From positions 1 through 44,220 of the forward strand of contig NZ_JAJDWC010000105.1 of NCBI RefSeq assembly GCF_022825805.1: a DNA stretch of 44,220 bases, read 5' to 3'. A program made the position numbers and the translations under genes. This stretch comes from Phaeobacter sp. (GTDB lineage Bacteria > Pseudomonadota > Alphaproteobacteria > Rhodobacterales > Rhodobacteraceae). A model generated the notes under the pieces. It had not been told where the DNA came from and did not search any database. It was given only the letters and a program-made list of their open reading frames with translations. Below, piece by piece: positions 25,062-34,246 of the stretch (its first letter is position 1; every line of letters starts with the position of its first letter).

Positions 25062-25900
25062 TGGGTTGGCAGATCGGTCAGAACATATTCGCGGCGAGGT
25101 TTGGGTGTGGCTTTGGGTGCGTTTGGATCGGGTTTTGGTGGATCCACGATGTCGCGAACCCAGGTTTCGGCTTCCTCGCAACCATCACCACGTGGTGGCG
25201 GGTCCTGGGCGATACATCCTGTTGCGCCACGCGGGCAGGCCAATCTGACGTGGAAATGATAGTGGTGCCCCCACCAGGGCCGGATTTTGCGCAGCCAGCG
25301 TCGGTTGCCTTTTTCGTCGTTGCACATCTGGACCTTGGCGCCAGGGAAAACAAAGATCCGGGTCACCCGCCTGTCTTTGGCGGCCGCGCGGAGAATGGCG
25401 TGATGTTCTGGGGTCCAATTTTCATTCACATACGCCCCTTTGGCGCGGCGCATGGAAATTGAAGACAAAGACTCCCGCTGGCTTTTTGTCAGGTCCAGCC
25501 GCTGTGCTGGTCGCATCCAGATATCAACATCAAGACCAGTTTGGTGGCTGCGGTGCCCTGATAGCATCGGCCCGCCGCGGGGCTGGCTCATATCGCCGAC
25601 ATAGAGACCATTCCAGCCTGGTTGGCGCGCTGCAAAGCGGCTGAGGTCCTGGACAAAGTCGACGGCTTCCGGATGGGCCCAGTTGCGGTTGCGCGACAGG
25701 CGCATGGCCTGCCAGGTTGGTCCCGTTTCTGGCAGTTCGATGGCCCCGGCCACGCAGCCTTTGGCATAGGAGCCATGTGGTTCGGGAGCCTGGGCCGAGC
25801 CCTGCTGTTTGGCACCAAAGAGCTGCTTTGCAGGGGTGTCCGCGTGCAATGGTGTCGTGCAGATCAGGGTGGCAATAAGGCAGGCAAGCAGGTGTTTCAT
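25034..25900 (-). CDS. mepA: penicillin-insensitive murein endopeptidase
   Basis: A 288-aa periplasmic LAS-family metallopeptidase that cleaves the D-Ala-meso-DAP crosslinks of peptidoglycan. The signal peptide spans residues 1-20 (TPLHA-DTPA). The zinc site is formed by [14 protein letters not shown] and by [12 protein letters not shown]. The six-Cys pattern of the family is largely retained ([39 protein letters not shown]). GGAGACC precedes ATG 25900, whose A-T-G overlaps the TGA of the MFS gene (ATGA). The C-terminal extension of about 40 residues ([18 protein letters not shown]) is Pro-rich. Confidence 0.95.
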   Translation of the reverse strand: MKHLLACLIATLICTTPLHADTPAKQLFGAKQQGSAQAPEPHGSYAKGCVAGAIELPETGPTWQAMRLSRNRNWAHPEAVDFVQDLSRFAARQPGWNGLYVGDMSQPRGGPMLSGHRSHQTGLDVDIWMRPAQRLDLTKSQRESLSSISMRRAKGAYVNENWTPEHHAILRAAAKDRRVTRIFVFPGAKVQMCNDEKGNRRWLRKIRPWWGHHYHFHVRLACPRGATGCIAQDPPPRGDGCEEAETWVRDIVDPPKPDPNAPKATPKPRREYVLTDLPTQCAAVLKSD

Positions 25901-27261
25901 ACTTGGTCTCCTTCGGAATTGACCCAGCGCAGGATCAACAGACCTGCGAGGAACAGGAAAATAACTGGGGTGATGCCGAGCCGTGCGCTGCCGCTGAGTG
26001 TGGTGGCCAGGCCGATCAAAGCGGGCGCAAGGAAGGCAGTTGCGCGCCCCGAAAGGCCATAGAGCCCAAATGCTTCTGTGGCAGTGTCGGCGGTTGTGTG
26101 GCGCACCATTAGGCTGCGGCTGGAGGCCTGCAGGATGCCGCCGAAACCACCAATCAGAACACCGCACAAGAAAAACAGATAGTCTGGCAGGGTGGATCCG
26201 GCGGGAAGCGGGAGGCCAAAAATCTGCTCTCTCGACATGCTGACAACGAGAATGCAGACAAGCACCAGCACCAGAATGGAGACCCGGATCACCGGCTTGG
26301 GGCCAAAACGGCGGTCTGCCAGACCTCCGGCCCAGCAGAAGAAGGCCGCGGAAATGGCAGAAATGATCCCAAAGATGCCGATCAGCGTGATCGGCCAATC
26401 CAGCACCAGCGCCGCATAGATCCCGCCGAAGGTATAGAGACCGTTGAGCGCATCGCGATACAGCATGGAAGAGCCAAGGTAGCAGCTGAGGCTAAGCCGG
26501 TACCGCAGATTTTTGACCGCTCGCACGACGGAACCAACAGCGTCACGCAAGGTTGCCCTGGCCTTTGGTTGCTGGGCCTCTTGTACCCACAGGAAGTAGG
26601 GAATGATGAACACGGCGAACCAGAGTGCTGTGATCGGGCCAACAGCGCGTGTGCCTTCGCGTGCCGCAGGATCAAGACCGAAAATAGGCTCTAACCCGAT
26701 GATTGTGCGCCCTGTTGATTGTTCGACAAACAGTGTGAGCATCAGGATCAGGGCACAGACGCCGCCAAGGTAGCCAATGGCAAAGCCAAAGCCTGACAAG
26801 GTGCCAACGTTTTCGCGTTCGCCCAAGGATGGCAATTGGCCGTTCACACAGATCAGTGCAAATTCTGCGCCGAGGAAGCCAAGTCCGAAAACCAAAAGCA
26901 TCAGGTGCAGGTTTGAACCGCCTGGATCCATGAACCAAAGCCCAGCAGCGCCGCAGACATACATCAGCGAAAACAGAAACACCCAGGGTTTGCGCCGCCC
27001 GGATATGTCGGCCAAAGCGCCAAGGAACGGCGCGCAGATCCCGATCGTCAGTCCCGCAAGGGTTAGACATAGCGACCAGGTGGATTGCGCCTGTGCCTTC
27101 GCCGCCGATTCCGACAGGCCCTGACCGATGAAAGTGTTTGTCGCCACCTCTGCAAAGAAGGGGCCAAAGATGAATGTGATGAGAAGCGTATGATACGGCT
27201 GGCTCGCCCAATCAAAGGCCCACCATCCCCAAATGCGTTTTCGCATGGAAACCTGCGTCAT
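25897..27261 (-). CDS. MFS transporter, UMF1/Atg22-like family
   Basis: A 454-aa inner-membrane transporter with about 12 TM segments. The N-terminal KRIWGWWAFDWASQPYHTLLITFIFGPFF is diagnostic of the UMF1 (Atg22-like) group. The short loop GALADISGRRKPW matches the MFS signature between TM2 and TM3. The substrate is unknown; fungal relatives export amino acids from the vacuole. Three in-frame ATGs are possible (27279, 27261, 27246). I favour 27261, preceded by AGGGCGAG, but this is uncertain. It overlaps mepA by 4 nt, which hints at a cell-wall or amino-acid recycling role. Confidence 0.87.
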   Translation of the reverse strand: MTQVSMRKRIWGWWAFDWASQPYHTLLITFIFGPFFAEVATNTFIGQGLSESAAKAQAQSTWSLCLTLAGLTIGICAPFLGALADISGRRKPWVFLFSLMYVCGAAGLWFMDPGGSNLHLMLLVFGLGFLGAEFALICVNGQLPSLGERENVGTLSGFGFAIGYLGGVCALILMLTLFVEQSTGRTIIGLEPIFGLDPAAREGTRAVGPITALWFAVFIIPYFLWVQEAQQPKARATLRDAVGSVVRAVKNLRYRLSLSCYLGSSMLYRDALNGLYTFGGIYAALVLDWPITLIGIFGIISAISAAFFCWAGGLADRRFGPKPVIRVSILVLVLVCILVVSMSREQIFGLPLPAGSTLPDYLFFLCGVLIGGFGGILQASSRSLMVRHTTADTATEAFGLYGLSGRATAFLAPALIGLATTLSGSARLGITPVIFLFLAGLLILRWVNSEGDQV

Positions 27262-27529
27262 GCTCGCCCTGTCCCTCATTACCCAACCTGCAGGATGCTT
27301 CGCCTAGGGGCGGGTGCATCTGCGGCCACTTATCCGTGTGCCGAGACCGGCGTTCGTGTTTCTGTCCGGTTCGACTGTTTCTGGTATGACAGGGCCGCAG
27401 GGGTTTAGGCAAGCATGCGGTGTTTATCCTTTGGGCAGGGAGCCGCCGACACAGGCGCGGTATGATCCTGCGCGCTGCGATGCGGGGCATTCAACAGGGG
27501 CATTAAATCGCAATATTTTGCGGGTCAGT

Positions 27530-28087
27530 TTACAGGCCGCGTTCATGGCCATCCTGCATGGGCGGCCAGGGGCGCTGTGCATCGGTTTCGCACCATCCTT
27601 GGATCCAATCAGGCATCGCTGGGCTGGTTTGCGGAGGTTGGCCCAGTGCGGCCAGAACCTCGGTTGGGGCCACGATGCCACGGGCGTCGGTGACGGCAGT
27701 GCGCAACATCACATGGCTCGCGCACTCGCCATTGCGTTTCCACATCGACTGCTCAAGGTAGATGAAGCGATCATCCCAAGCCACGGTTCGGGTGCGCATT
27801 TCAAACCGTTCAAAGCCGCGGATCCGGCGGCGAAACCGCACCGAGGTGCCCGCAACGGTCAACCCCCAACGGCGCTTGCGCAGTGTCGTGATTAGCCCGA
27901 CGCGCTGGGCCAGCATGGTGCGCCCCAGATCATAAAGCGTCATGGCGCGCCCGTTGTTCAGCTCCAGCCAGATATCCAGATCCCAAGGCCAGCAGATGTG
28001 GCGCGACACATGGGTTCCCGTCAGAGGCAAGCGCGACATACGGCTGGCGACAATGACATCTTTGATCAGGCGAACGATTGGAAACAT
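27530..28087 (-). CDS. THEM6-like acyl-CoA thioesterase (hotdog fold)
   Basis: A 185-aa protein of the 4HBT_2/THEM6-like group. The hotdog core includes ICWPWDLDIWLELNNGRAMTLYDLGRTM, the family segment with the catalytic Asp/Asn region. SVRFRRRIRGFERFEMRTRTVAWDDRFIYLEQSM follows. Members hydrolyse acyl-CoA thioesters; the substrate is unknown. ATG 28087 is the natural start. It is followed by a 250-bp gap before the MFS gene and is divergent from yggT. Confidence 0.8.
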   Translation of the reverse strand: MFPIVRLIKDVIVASRMSRLPLTGTHVSRHICWPWDLDIWLELNNGRAMTLYDLGRTMLAQRVGLITTLRKRRWGLTVAGTSVRFRRRIRGFERFEMRTRTVAWDDRFIYLEQSMWKRNGECASHVMLRTAVTDARGIVAPTEVLAALGQPPQTSPAMPDWIQGWCETDAQRPWPPMQDGHERGL

Positions 28088-28222
28088 GTGGCGACACTCC
28101 TCGAAACCGGCCTCAGGGTGTTGCTTTGCGTTTACAGCGCGTCAACCTCAACCTTGCGGCAGCCTTGCGATTTTGCTGCACCCGGCTTACCTGTGGACAA
28201 GCTCCAAAAAGGGAAAGACGAA

Positions 28223-28510
28223 ATGCTGTCGCTGTTTCAAATTCTGATGCTGATCCTGGATATCGTCTGGTTCTTCATCATTGCGCATGTGATCATGAGT
28301 TGGTTGATCAATTTCCAGGTTCTGAACCTCAACCAACAGTTTGTGGCGCAGATCTGGTATAGCCTGAACCGCTTGTTAGAGCCGCTTTATGGCCCGGTGC
28401 GTCGCATTTTGCCAAATATGCAGGGGTTGGACCTGGCGCCTTTGGTGGTGCTGATCGGTGTCTATGCGCTGCGGATTATCTTGGCCAACAACATAGCGCT
28501 GTTCTACTGA
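28223..28510 (+). CDS. YggT-family membrane protein
   Basis: A 95-aa inner-membrane protein with two hydrophobic regions: about residues 5-28 (ILMLILDIVWFFIIAHVIMSWL) and about 70-92. The block LLEPLYGPVRRILPNMQGLDLAPLVVLIGVY is the YggT (PF02325) signature. Relatives are linked to osmotic protection and to cell-division or envelope functions, without a settled mechanism. The ATG at 28223 follows a weak GGGAAAGA site. The longer ORF from 27998 is not family-like upstream. A terminator follows at 28545. Confidence 0.88.
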   Translation: MLSLFQILMLILDIVWFFIIAHVIMSWLINFQVLNLNQQFVAQIWYSLNRLLEPLYGPVRRILPNMQGLDLAPLVVLIGVYALRIILANNIALFY

Positions 28511-28544
28511 CAGCTTTCGTTCTGGTCTGCCATTTGGCCCGGCA

Positions 28545-28572
28545 CCGCCGCGACGTTCTGCGCGGCGGTTTT
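28545..28572 (+). terminator. intrinsic terminator of yggT
   Basis: CCGCCGCG (28545-28552) and CGCGGCGG (28561-28568) form a perfect 8-bp GC stem around an 8-nt loop, followed by TTTT (28569-28572). It lies 35 bp after the yggT stop and separates it from recQ. Confidence 0.88.
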
Positions 28573-28681
28573 CGTATCTGAAGGCTGCGGCATTTGCGAG
28601 AGCCTCTTGCCGCCCGATTCGGTCTGTGGGATTGTGTCTGCCAAGACGAGCAGATGACCCAAAACGAGGCCCACCGCCCCC

Positions 28682-30751
28682 ATGTCCGCACTCCAGCCGG
28701 AAACGAGCGCCCCTCTAGGTGCGACGCCGCTCCTGCGTGAAATTTTTGGTTTCGACGATTTCCGACCCGGACAGGGGGAGATCGTTGATGCCGTCACGGC
28801 AGGGGAGAACGTGCTTGCGATTATGCCAACTGGTGGCGGCAAATCGCTGTGCTATCAACTGCCTGCGCTGATGCGGGATGGGATCACGGTGGTGATTTCT
28901 CCTTTGATTGCCTTGATGCGCGATCAGGTGCGCGCCCTGCAAGAGGTGGGTGTTTCGGCGGGTGCCCTGACATCGGGCAATACCGAAGAGGAAACCGAAG
29001 CCGTCTGGCACGCGATCGAAGAGGGTCGGCTGAAGCTGCTGTATATGGCGCCCGAGCGGCTGGCGTCTGGATCGGCGCTGGGGATGTTGCGGCGGATTGG
29101 TGTCAGTCTGATTGCCGTTGATGAAGCCCATTGTGTCAGCCAGTGGGGCCATGATTTTCGCCCTGATTATCTGCGTATCGGTGAGTTGCGACAGGCTCTG
29201 CAGGTGCCGCTGGCGGCGTTTACGGCCACCGCCGACCAGGAAACCCGCGAAGAGATTGTTCAAAAACTGTTTGATGGGACAGCTCCGCGCAGTTTCCTGC
29301 GGGGGTTTGATCGGCCAAATATCCATCTTGCCTTTGGCGTCAAAGACAGCCCGCGACGCCAGATCCTGGATTTTGCAGCAGCGCGCAAAGGGCAGTCTGG
29401 CATTGTTTACTGTGGAACTCGGGCCAAGACCGAAGCTCTGGCGGCTGGTCTGCGCGAGGCGGGGCACACGGCCTGCCATTATCATGGTGGCATGGAAGCC
29501 GAGGATCGGCGCGCTGTTGAAACGCGGTTTGCGCGGGAAGATGGCCTGATTGTTGTGGCTACTGTGGCGTTTGGGATGGGCATCGATAAGCCGGACATTC
29601 GCTGGGTGGCCCATGCAGATCTGCCCAAATCAATTGAAGCCTATTATCAGGAAATCGGCAGGGCTGGGCGAGATGGGGCTCCGGCGGAGACGTTGACGCT
29701 GTTTGGCCCGGAAGACATCCGGTTGCGGCGCAGCCAGATTGATGAAGGGTTGGCACCAGCAGAGCGGCGGGGCGCAGACCACGCGCGATTGAACGCGCTC
29801 TTGGGGCTTGCGGAAGCGTTGAAATGCCGCCGCCAGACGTTGTTGTCATATTTTGGAGAAACCGCAGAACCCTGCGGCAACTGCGATCTCTGCGATCAGC
29901 CCGTGGATGTGTTTGACGGCACCACGGCTGTGCGCAAAGCGTTGTCGGCGATCCTGCGCACCAGCGAAACCTATGGCTCCGGCCATTTGATCGACATTCT
30001 GGTTGGCAATGAAACGGATCGGGTGCGGGAAAAGCGGCATGACGAACTGTCGGTTTTTGCCTGCGGCAAGGAATATGGCAAGCGCCAGTGGCAGGCCGTG
30101 TTTCGCCAGATGATGGGCCATGATCTGGTCCGACCTGATCCAGAGCGTCACGGTGCGTTGCGGATGACAGAAGCCGCGCTGCCGGTGCTGAAAGGTGAGC
30201 AGGATGTCGCGTTGCGACGGGACACTATCACCTCTGCCAAACGCAGCCCAGCGGTCAAGGCGTTGGTGTCAGACGAAGACGCTCCGCTTTTGTCAGCGCT
30301 GAAAGCAAAGCGGCGTGCATTGGCAGAGGCACAAAAAGTCCCTGCTTATGTGATCTTCAACGACCGCACCTTGATCGAAATGGCCGAAAGCCGCCCGCAG
30401 TCACTGGATCAACTGGCACGGATTGGCGGTGTGGGTGCCAAAAAACTGGAACGCTACGGGTCTGACTTCCTGAGCGTGATCACCGGTGAAACCGCCCAAT
30501 TGCACCCGATGCGTCGGAAGCTGGCGGGGCGGGATGCCGGTTCGGTTTATGATGAGCTGCTGGAAGCTCAGGCGCAGCTGGGACGTGGTGCCTGTGGTAC
30601 CCAAAAACCGCTAAGCTGTTCGGCTGCGCAGCTTGCGAAATTGGCCCAGATGCGACCGCAGGACGAAGTGGCCATCACAAGGCTGTTAGGCGACCGGCGT
30701 GCGGAACGTTTTGCGGCGGCCTTTCTGGACGTTCTGCGTGCCGCGACCTAA
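28682..30751 (+). CDS. recQ: ATP-dependent DNA helicase RecQ
   Basis: A 689-aa superfamily 2 helicase that unwinds DNA 3' to 5' in recombination and repair. Helicase motif I is MPTGGGKS (Lys54) and motif II is DEAH (Asp147), followed by the aromatic-rich loop CVSQWGHDFRPDY. Motif VI is QEIGRAGRDG. The RQC zinc site uses Cys382, Cys398, Cys401 and Cys404 (CGNCDLC). A winged-helix region and a C-terminal HRDC domain follow (VPAYVIFNDRTLIEMAESRP, about residues 545-610). An extra tail of about 70 residues follows the HRDC domain. ATG 28682 fits the family start. yaaA is 30 bp downstream. Confidence 0.97.
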   Translation: MSALQPETSAPLGATPLLREIFGFDDFRPGQGEIVDAVTAGENVLAIMPTGGGKSLCYQLPALMRDGITVVISPLIALMRDQVRALQEVGVSAGALTSGNTEEETEAVWHAIEEGRLKLLYMAPERLASGSALGMLRRIGVSLIAVDEAHCVSQWGHDFRPDYLRIGELRQALQVPLAAFTATADQETREEIVQKLFDGTAPRSFLRGFDRPNIHLAFGVKDSPRRQILDFAAARKGQSGIVYCGTRAKTEALAAGLREAGHTACHYHGGMEAEDRRAVETRFAREDGLIVVATVAFGMGIDKPDIRWVAHADLPKSIEAYYQEIGRAGRDGAPAETLTLFGPEDIRLRRSQIDEGLAPAERRGADHARLNALLGLAEALKCRRQTLLSYFGETAEPCGNCDLCDQPVDVFDGTTAVRKALSAILRTSETYGSGHLIDILVGNETDRVREKRHDELSVFACGKEYGKRQWQAVFRQMMGHDLVRPDPERHGALRMTEAALPVLKGEQDVALRRDTITSAKRSPAVKALVSDEDAPLLSALKAKRRALAEAQKVPAYVIFNDRTLIEMAESRPQSLDQLARIGGVGAKKLERYGSDFLSVITGETAQLHPMRRKLAGRDAGSVYDELLEAQAQLGRGACGTQKPLSCSAAQLAKLAQMRPQDEVAITRLLGDRRAERFAAAFLDVLRAAT

Positions 30752-30781
30752 GTAATTTCAAGAACCAAACGGGGGCAGAAA

Positions 30782-31549
30782 ATGCTGGTAGTGACTTCTC
30801 CGGCCAAGAAGCTGGATTGGAGCGAGCGGCAGGTTGAAATGACCTGGCCCGCTTTGCATGATGCTGCGGTTGATCTGGCGGCGCAGGCCCGCGATCTGTC
30901 GGTGGCTGATCTGATGAAGCTGATGCACATCAGCGAAGATCTGGCTGCATTGAACCATGAGCGGTTCCAGAATTTTGCGGCAGATCCAAGTGCAGAGCAA
31001 ATCCGCCCGGCCGCGCTGGCGTTTGCAGGCGACACCTATCAGGGCCTGGAAGCAGCGTCACTGGACGCTGAGGAGATGGCCTGGGCGCAGGATCATTATC
31101 GCATTCTTTCTGGGCTCTACGGGCTTTTGCGCCCGCTTGACGCGATGCAGGCCTACCGTCTGGAAATGGGGTCACGTCTGAAGACGTCAAAGGGCAAAAA
31201 CCTCTATGAATATTGGGGTGCAGAGATCGCAGAGGCTCTGAATGCGCAGGCGGCTTCGGTGGAGAGCGATATCCTGGTGAACTGCGCAAGTCAGGAGTAT
31301 TTCGGTGCGGTAGATCTGTCCGCGTTGAAACCACGGGTTATCACTCCGGTGTTCATGGAAGATAAGAATGGCACGCCAAAGGTGGTCAGTTTCTACGCCA
31401 AACGTGCACGTGGAGCGATGGCGCGTTTCATCATTCAAAATCGGTTGACCGATGCGGCGTCGCTGTTGGCTTTTGATAGCGGTGGGTATCGCCACATGCC
31501 GGACCTGTCCGAACCTGACAAGCCGGTGTTTCTGCGATCCGCTGCGTGA
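30782..31549 (+). CDS. yaaA: peroxide stress protein YaaA
   Basis: A 255-aa DUF328 protein. E. coli YaaA lowers free iron and limits oxidative DNA damage under peroxide stress. Family marks are MLVVTSPAKKLDW at the start, LSGLYGLLRPLDAMQAYRLEMG in the middle, and VNCASQEYFGAVD with VSFYAKRARGAMARFI near the end. GGGGGCAG precedes the ATG. It lies 30 bp after recQ, so the two DNA-protection genes are probably co-transcribed. An intrinsic terminator follows at 31575. Confidence 0.95.
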   Translation: MLVVTSPAKKLDWSERQVEMTWPALHDAAVDLAAQARDLSVADLMKLMHISEDLAALNHERFQNFAADPSAEQIRPAALAFAGDTYQGLEAASLDAEEMAWAQDHYRILSGLYGLLRPLDAMQAYRLEMGSRLKTSKGKNLYEYWGAEIAEALNAQAASVESDILVNCASQEYFGAVDLSALKPRVITPVFMEDKNGTPKVVSFYAKRARGAMARFIIQNRLTDAASLLAFDSGGYRHMPDLSEPDKPVFLRSAA

Positions 31550-31574
31550 CTGGTCGCCTGGACACCTAGCTACC

Positions 31575-31602
31575 AAAGGTCAGACACTGTCTGGCCTTTT
31601 TT
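31575..31602 (+). terminator. intrinsic terminator of recQ-yaaA
   Basis: AAAGGTCAGAC-ACT-GTCTGGCCTTT (31575-31599) forms an 11-bp stem with one T-G pair, extended by further T residues to 31602. It is 25 bp after the yaaA stop. Confidence 0.88.
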
Positions 31603-31667
31603 ATTGAGCGTTTGGAACCGGCAACATGTGGCGTTAGGCCAAAAAGCTCAGGCCCCTTCGAGTAAGA

Positions 31668-33929
31668 TCACGCTGCCCCTGATTGTGCTGCGTGATCGTC
31701 CATCAGAGGGGCCGCTTCTGCCGGCAGATAGGCGTGGATGCGTTCGTGGATCAGCGCTTTGCGCAGGGGTTTGGTCAGGTAGTGGTCCAAACCTGCTGCC
31801 AAAATCCCATCGGAATCCCCTGTCATGGCGTGGGCAGTCAGCGCCACCACCGGCACATAGGTTTCCGTGCCATATTCCAACTCGCGGATCTTTTGCGTGG
31901 CTTCCTTGCCGTCCATCAATGGCATTGAAATATCCATAAAGATCAGGTCTGGCTGAAAGCTCTTATAGGCTTCCACGGCTTCGATCCCGTTCATCGCAAA
32001 TTGGAGATCGATGTTCAGATCCTTCACCATCTTGCGGAAGACCAATTGATTGGTGCGGTTGTCTTCGGCTGCGAGGACCCGCATTTTGCGTCGCCCGCAG
32101 GGCAGCGGGGTGACGTTTTCTGTAGCAGCTGGACCTGTCTGCGCTGGGGCAGCGGGGGGAGCAGCGCCTGGCAGGGGCTCCGGCGGTGATGCCTGTACGG
32201 GATCATCATGCAGCGTGGCCAACCGGTTGAACAATTCCTGCCGCTGGATCGGTTTCAGCAACATGCCATTCGTGATCGATTGATTGCGCGGATCTGCAAC
32301 CGCGACCGGATCGCTGGACAGCATCAAAACAGGCGTGTTCGACCAGCTTCCGGAACGCAGCTGCTGGCAGAAATCCGCACCCTCCTGATCGGCGAGATGT
32401 TCATCGCAGACAACCAGATCAATATCGCCGCTCAACGTGGCCAGTGCGCTGGCCCCATCGTCAATCAGGGTTACCTCCAGCCCGAGCATGGCCAGTTGTT
32501 TGTTCAGGATATCCCGCATCACCGACGGCTGGTCGACAACCATGACACGGTGGAGGCCCGGTGGCATTGGTGGGATCGATGTGTCACTGTCGGCCACAAC
32601 GGGCAGTTCGATCCGGAAGCCAAAGCAGGATCCTTTGCCTTCTTCGCTTTCGACCCAGATTTCCCCGCCCATCAGCTCCAGCAGCCGTTTGGAGATCGCC
32701 AGGCCAAGGCCGGTGCCTTCGAACTGACGGTTCCTTTCATCTTCGACCTGATTGAATTCGCCAAAGATGTGCTGAACTTTTTCTTCGGGAATTCCGATGC
32801 CGGTGTCTTCGATGGTGATATGCACCGAGCAGGTGCCTTCGTCTGGGTCACCGATGCCGGTGATTTGCAGCGCCACATGACCTGTGTTGGTGAATTTTAC
32901 AGCATTGCCAACCAGATTGGTCAGAACCTGACGAATGCGACCAGGGTCGCCGACAAATGTGTTGGGCAGGAACAGGTCGTAATCAAGCAGCAGCGTCAGC
33001 CCCTTGTCCTTGGCCGTTGGCTGCAAGAGCATCAACACCTCGTGGACGCAGCGCTCCAGGTTGAAGGGTTCGGGGTGCAAAATCAGCTTCTGCGCTTCGA
33101 TCTTCGAATAATCGAGCACGTCATTGATGATCACCAACAGCGCTTCGCCGGAGTTTTTGATGGTCTGCGCATAGAGCCTTTGCTCTTCGCTCAACCCGGT
33201 GTCGCACAGCAATTCTGCCATCCCCACGACCCCATTCATCGGGGTGCGGATTTCATGGGACATGTTGGCGAGAAACGCGGATTTCGCGCGGTTGGCGGCC
33301 TCTGCGCGCTCCCGCGCGGTTTGCAGCTCCTCTTCGTATTGAACCGTGGTGGTGATATCCAAGGCCATGCTGACCATATCCCCGGATTTGCCACGCTGAT
33401 CCAGCAGGCGCAGATAGCGATCATCCCACATTCGAACGACGATGGGTTCGGGATTTGGTGACAGCCAACGCTCGTTCATCTGCGCGCGCCAGAGATCCGG
33501 ATCCTGATCAGCGGTATTAACCAGCCCCTCGTCGGTGAGAATTTGCAGCAAACGCACATAGGACACGCCGGGCGTGACCTCTTCGAGACCATCAAAGAGG
33601 TTCAGGTAAGCGTCATTTGCGCTGATCAGCTTGCCGTCAGAATCGAAAAAGGCGAATCCATCCTCGATCGCACCAAGCGAATCCCACAGGCGCTGCTCTG
33701 CTTTTTCGACTTTTTCGTTGGCGGTGCTGAGATCGAGTTTGACCTTTTTGTTTTCATCTCGGGTTTTGGCAACCTCTGCCTGGGTTGCGCCAATTTGTCG
33801 TGTGAGGGCAAGGGCATGGCGGCCGAGCTTCCGGTTGGCAGCGGAGAGTTCAGCCTGCTTGAGCTCAAGCAGGCGTTCCGCGGCGAGACGCGCGCGTCGC
33901 TCTTCCATTAGCTTCTCTGCAAGGTTCAT
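31668..33929 (-). CDS. soluble hybrid histidine kinase with two receiver domains
   Basis: A 753-aa cytosolic kinase without TM segments. A long coiled coil fills about residues 1-85 (AERLLELKQAELSAANRKL, and KKVKLDLSTANEKVEKAEQR). A PAS domain follows at about 90-205, then HisKA with phospho-acceptor His225 (SHEIRTPMNG). The HATPase domain has NLVGNAVKF, DTGIGIP and GTGLGLAIS. The first receiver keeps Asp509 (VVCDEHL) and the KP lysine, but its acid pocket reads VDQ rather than VDD. The second receiver is canonical, with EDN, Asp666 (IFMDISMP) and TKP. It lies 317 bp downstream of the MoxR cluster on the same strand; a functional link is unproven. Confidence 0.92.
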   Translation of the reverse strand: MNLAEKLMEERRARLAAERLLELKQAELSAANRKLGRHALALTRQIGATQAEVAKTRDENKKVKLDLSTANEKVEKAEQRLWDSLGAIEDGFAFFDSDGKLISANDAYLNLFDGLEEVTPGVSYVRLLQILTDEGLVNTADQDPDLWRAQMNERWLSPNPEPIVVRMWDDRYLRLLDQRGKSGDMVSMALDITTTVQYEEELQTARERAEAANRAKSAFLANMSHEIRTPMNGVVGMAELLCDTGLSEEQRLYAQTIKNSGEALLVIINDVLDYSKIEAQKLILHPEPFNLERCVHEVLMLLQPTAKDKGLTLLLDYDLFLPNTFVGDPGRIRQVLTNLVGNAVKFTNTGHVALQITGIGDPDEGTCSVHITIEDTGIGIPEEKVQHIFGEFNQVEDERNRQFEGTGLGLAISKRLLELMGGEIWVESEEGKGSCFGFRIELPVVADSDTSIPPMPPGLHRVMVVDQPSVMRDILNKQLAMLGLEVTLIDDGASALATLSGDIDLVVCDEHLADQEGADFCQQLRSGSWSNTPVLMLSSDPVAVADPRNQSITNGMLLKPIQRQELFNRLATLHDDPVQASPPEPLPGAAPPAAPAQTGPAATENVTPLPCGRRKMRVLAAEDNRTNQLVFRKMVKDLNIDLQFAMNGIEAVEAYKSFQPDLIFMDISMPLMDGKEATQKIRELEYGTETYVPVVALTAHAMTGDSDGILAAGLDHYLTKPLRKALIHERIHAYLPAEAAPLMDDHAAQSGAA

Positions 33930-34246
33930 CCCTGCGGTCTCCAGAATCTACCAACCGGTGTCAGCCTCCCAAAATGCGGCTGAGATATTAAATTGAGATT
34001 AGCGGTGGTGCCAACGTGTCCTCCTTCGGAGTGATTTAAGCCTATGGTTGAATTGGCAGAAACAGCAGCCGTAAACTGGTTAAACTTTTGTTGGTTTCTG
34101 GCAGGGTGTTTGGCTGATGTCTGCACCGCTTGTCTTAAACTCAGGTTCCAGATCGCTATGCATAGACAAGTGATCAGGTGCATCAGAATGACTGTTCTGA
34201 CGTTGCCCAGCAGCGCGGGTGTTCCTGCAGGCTGGTGGATTGCGCC
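33930..34246. other. 317-bp intergenic region
   Basis: This lies between the MoxR-cluster end and the hybrid kinase start, both on the minus strand, so it should hold the kinase promoter. A T/A-rich patch at about 33985-34000 (minus-strand AATTTAATATC) is the best -10 candidate. A small CTCC-TTC-GGAG hairpin lies at about 34020-34030. A plus-strand ORF at 34044-34355 has no good ribosome site and runs into the opposite gene, so I do not call it. No intrinsic terminator is visible for the MoxR cluster. Confidence 0.4.

Noticed and set aside
31666-31697. Inverted repeat GATCACGC / GCGTGATC at the end of the double-receiver kinase gene
   Set aside because: It lies mostly inside the coding end, has a 16-nt loop and no U-run; likely coincidental.
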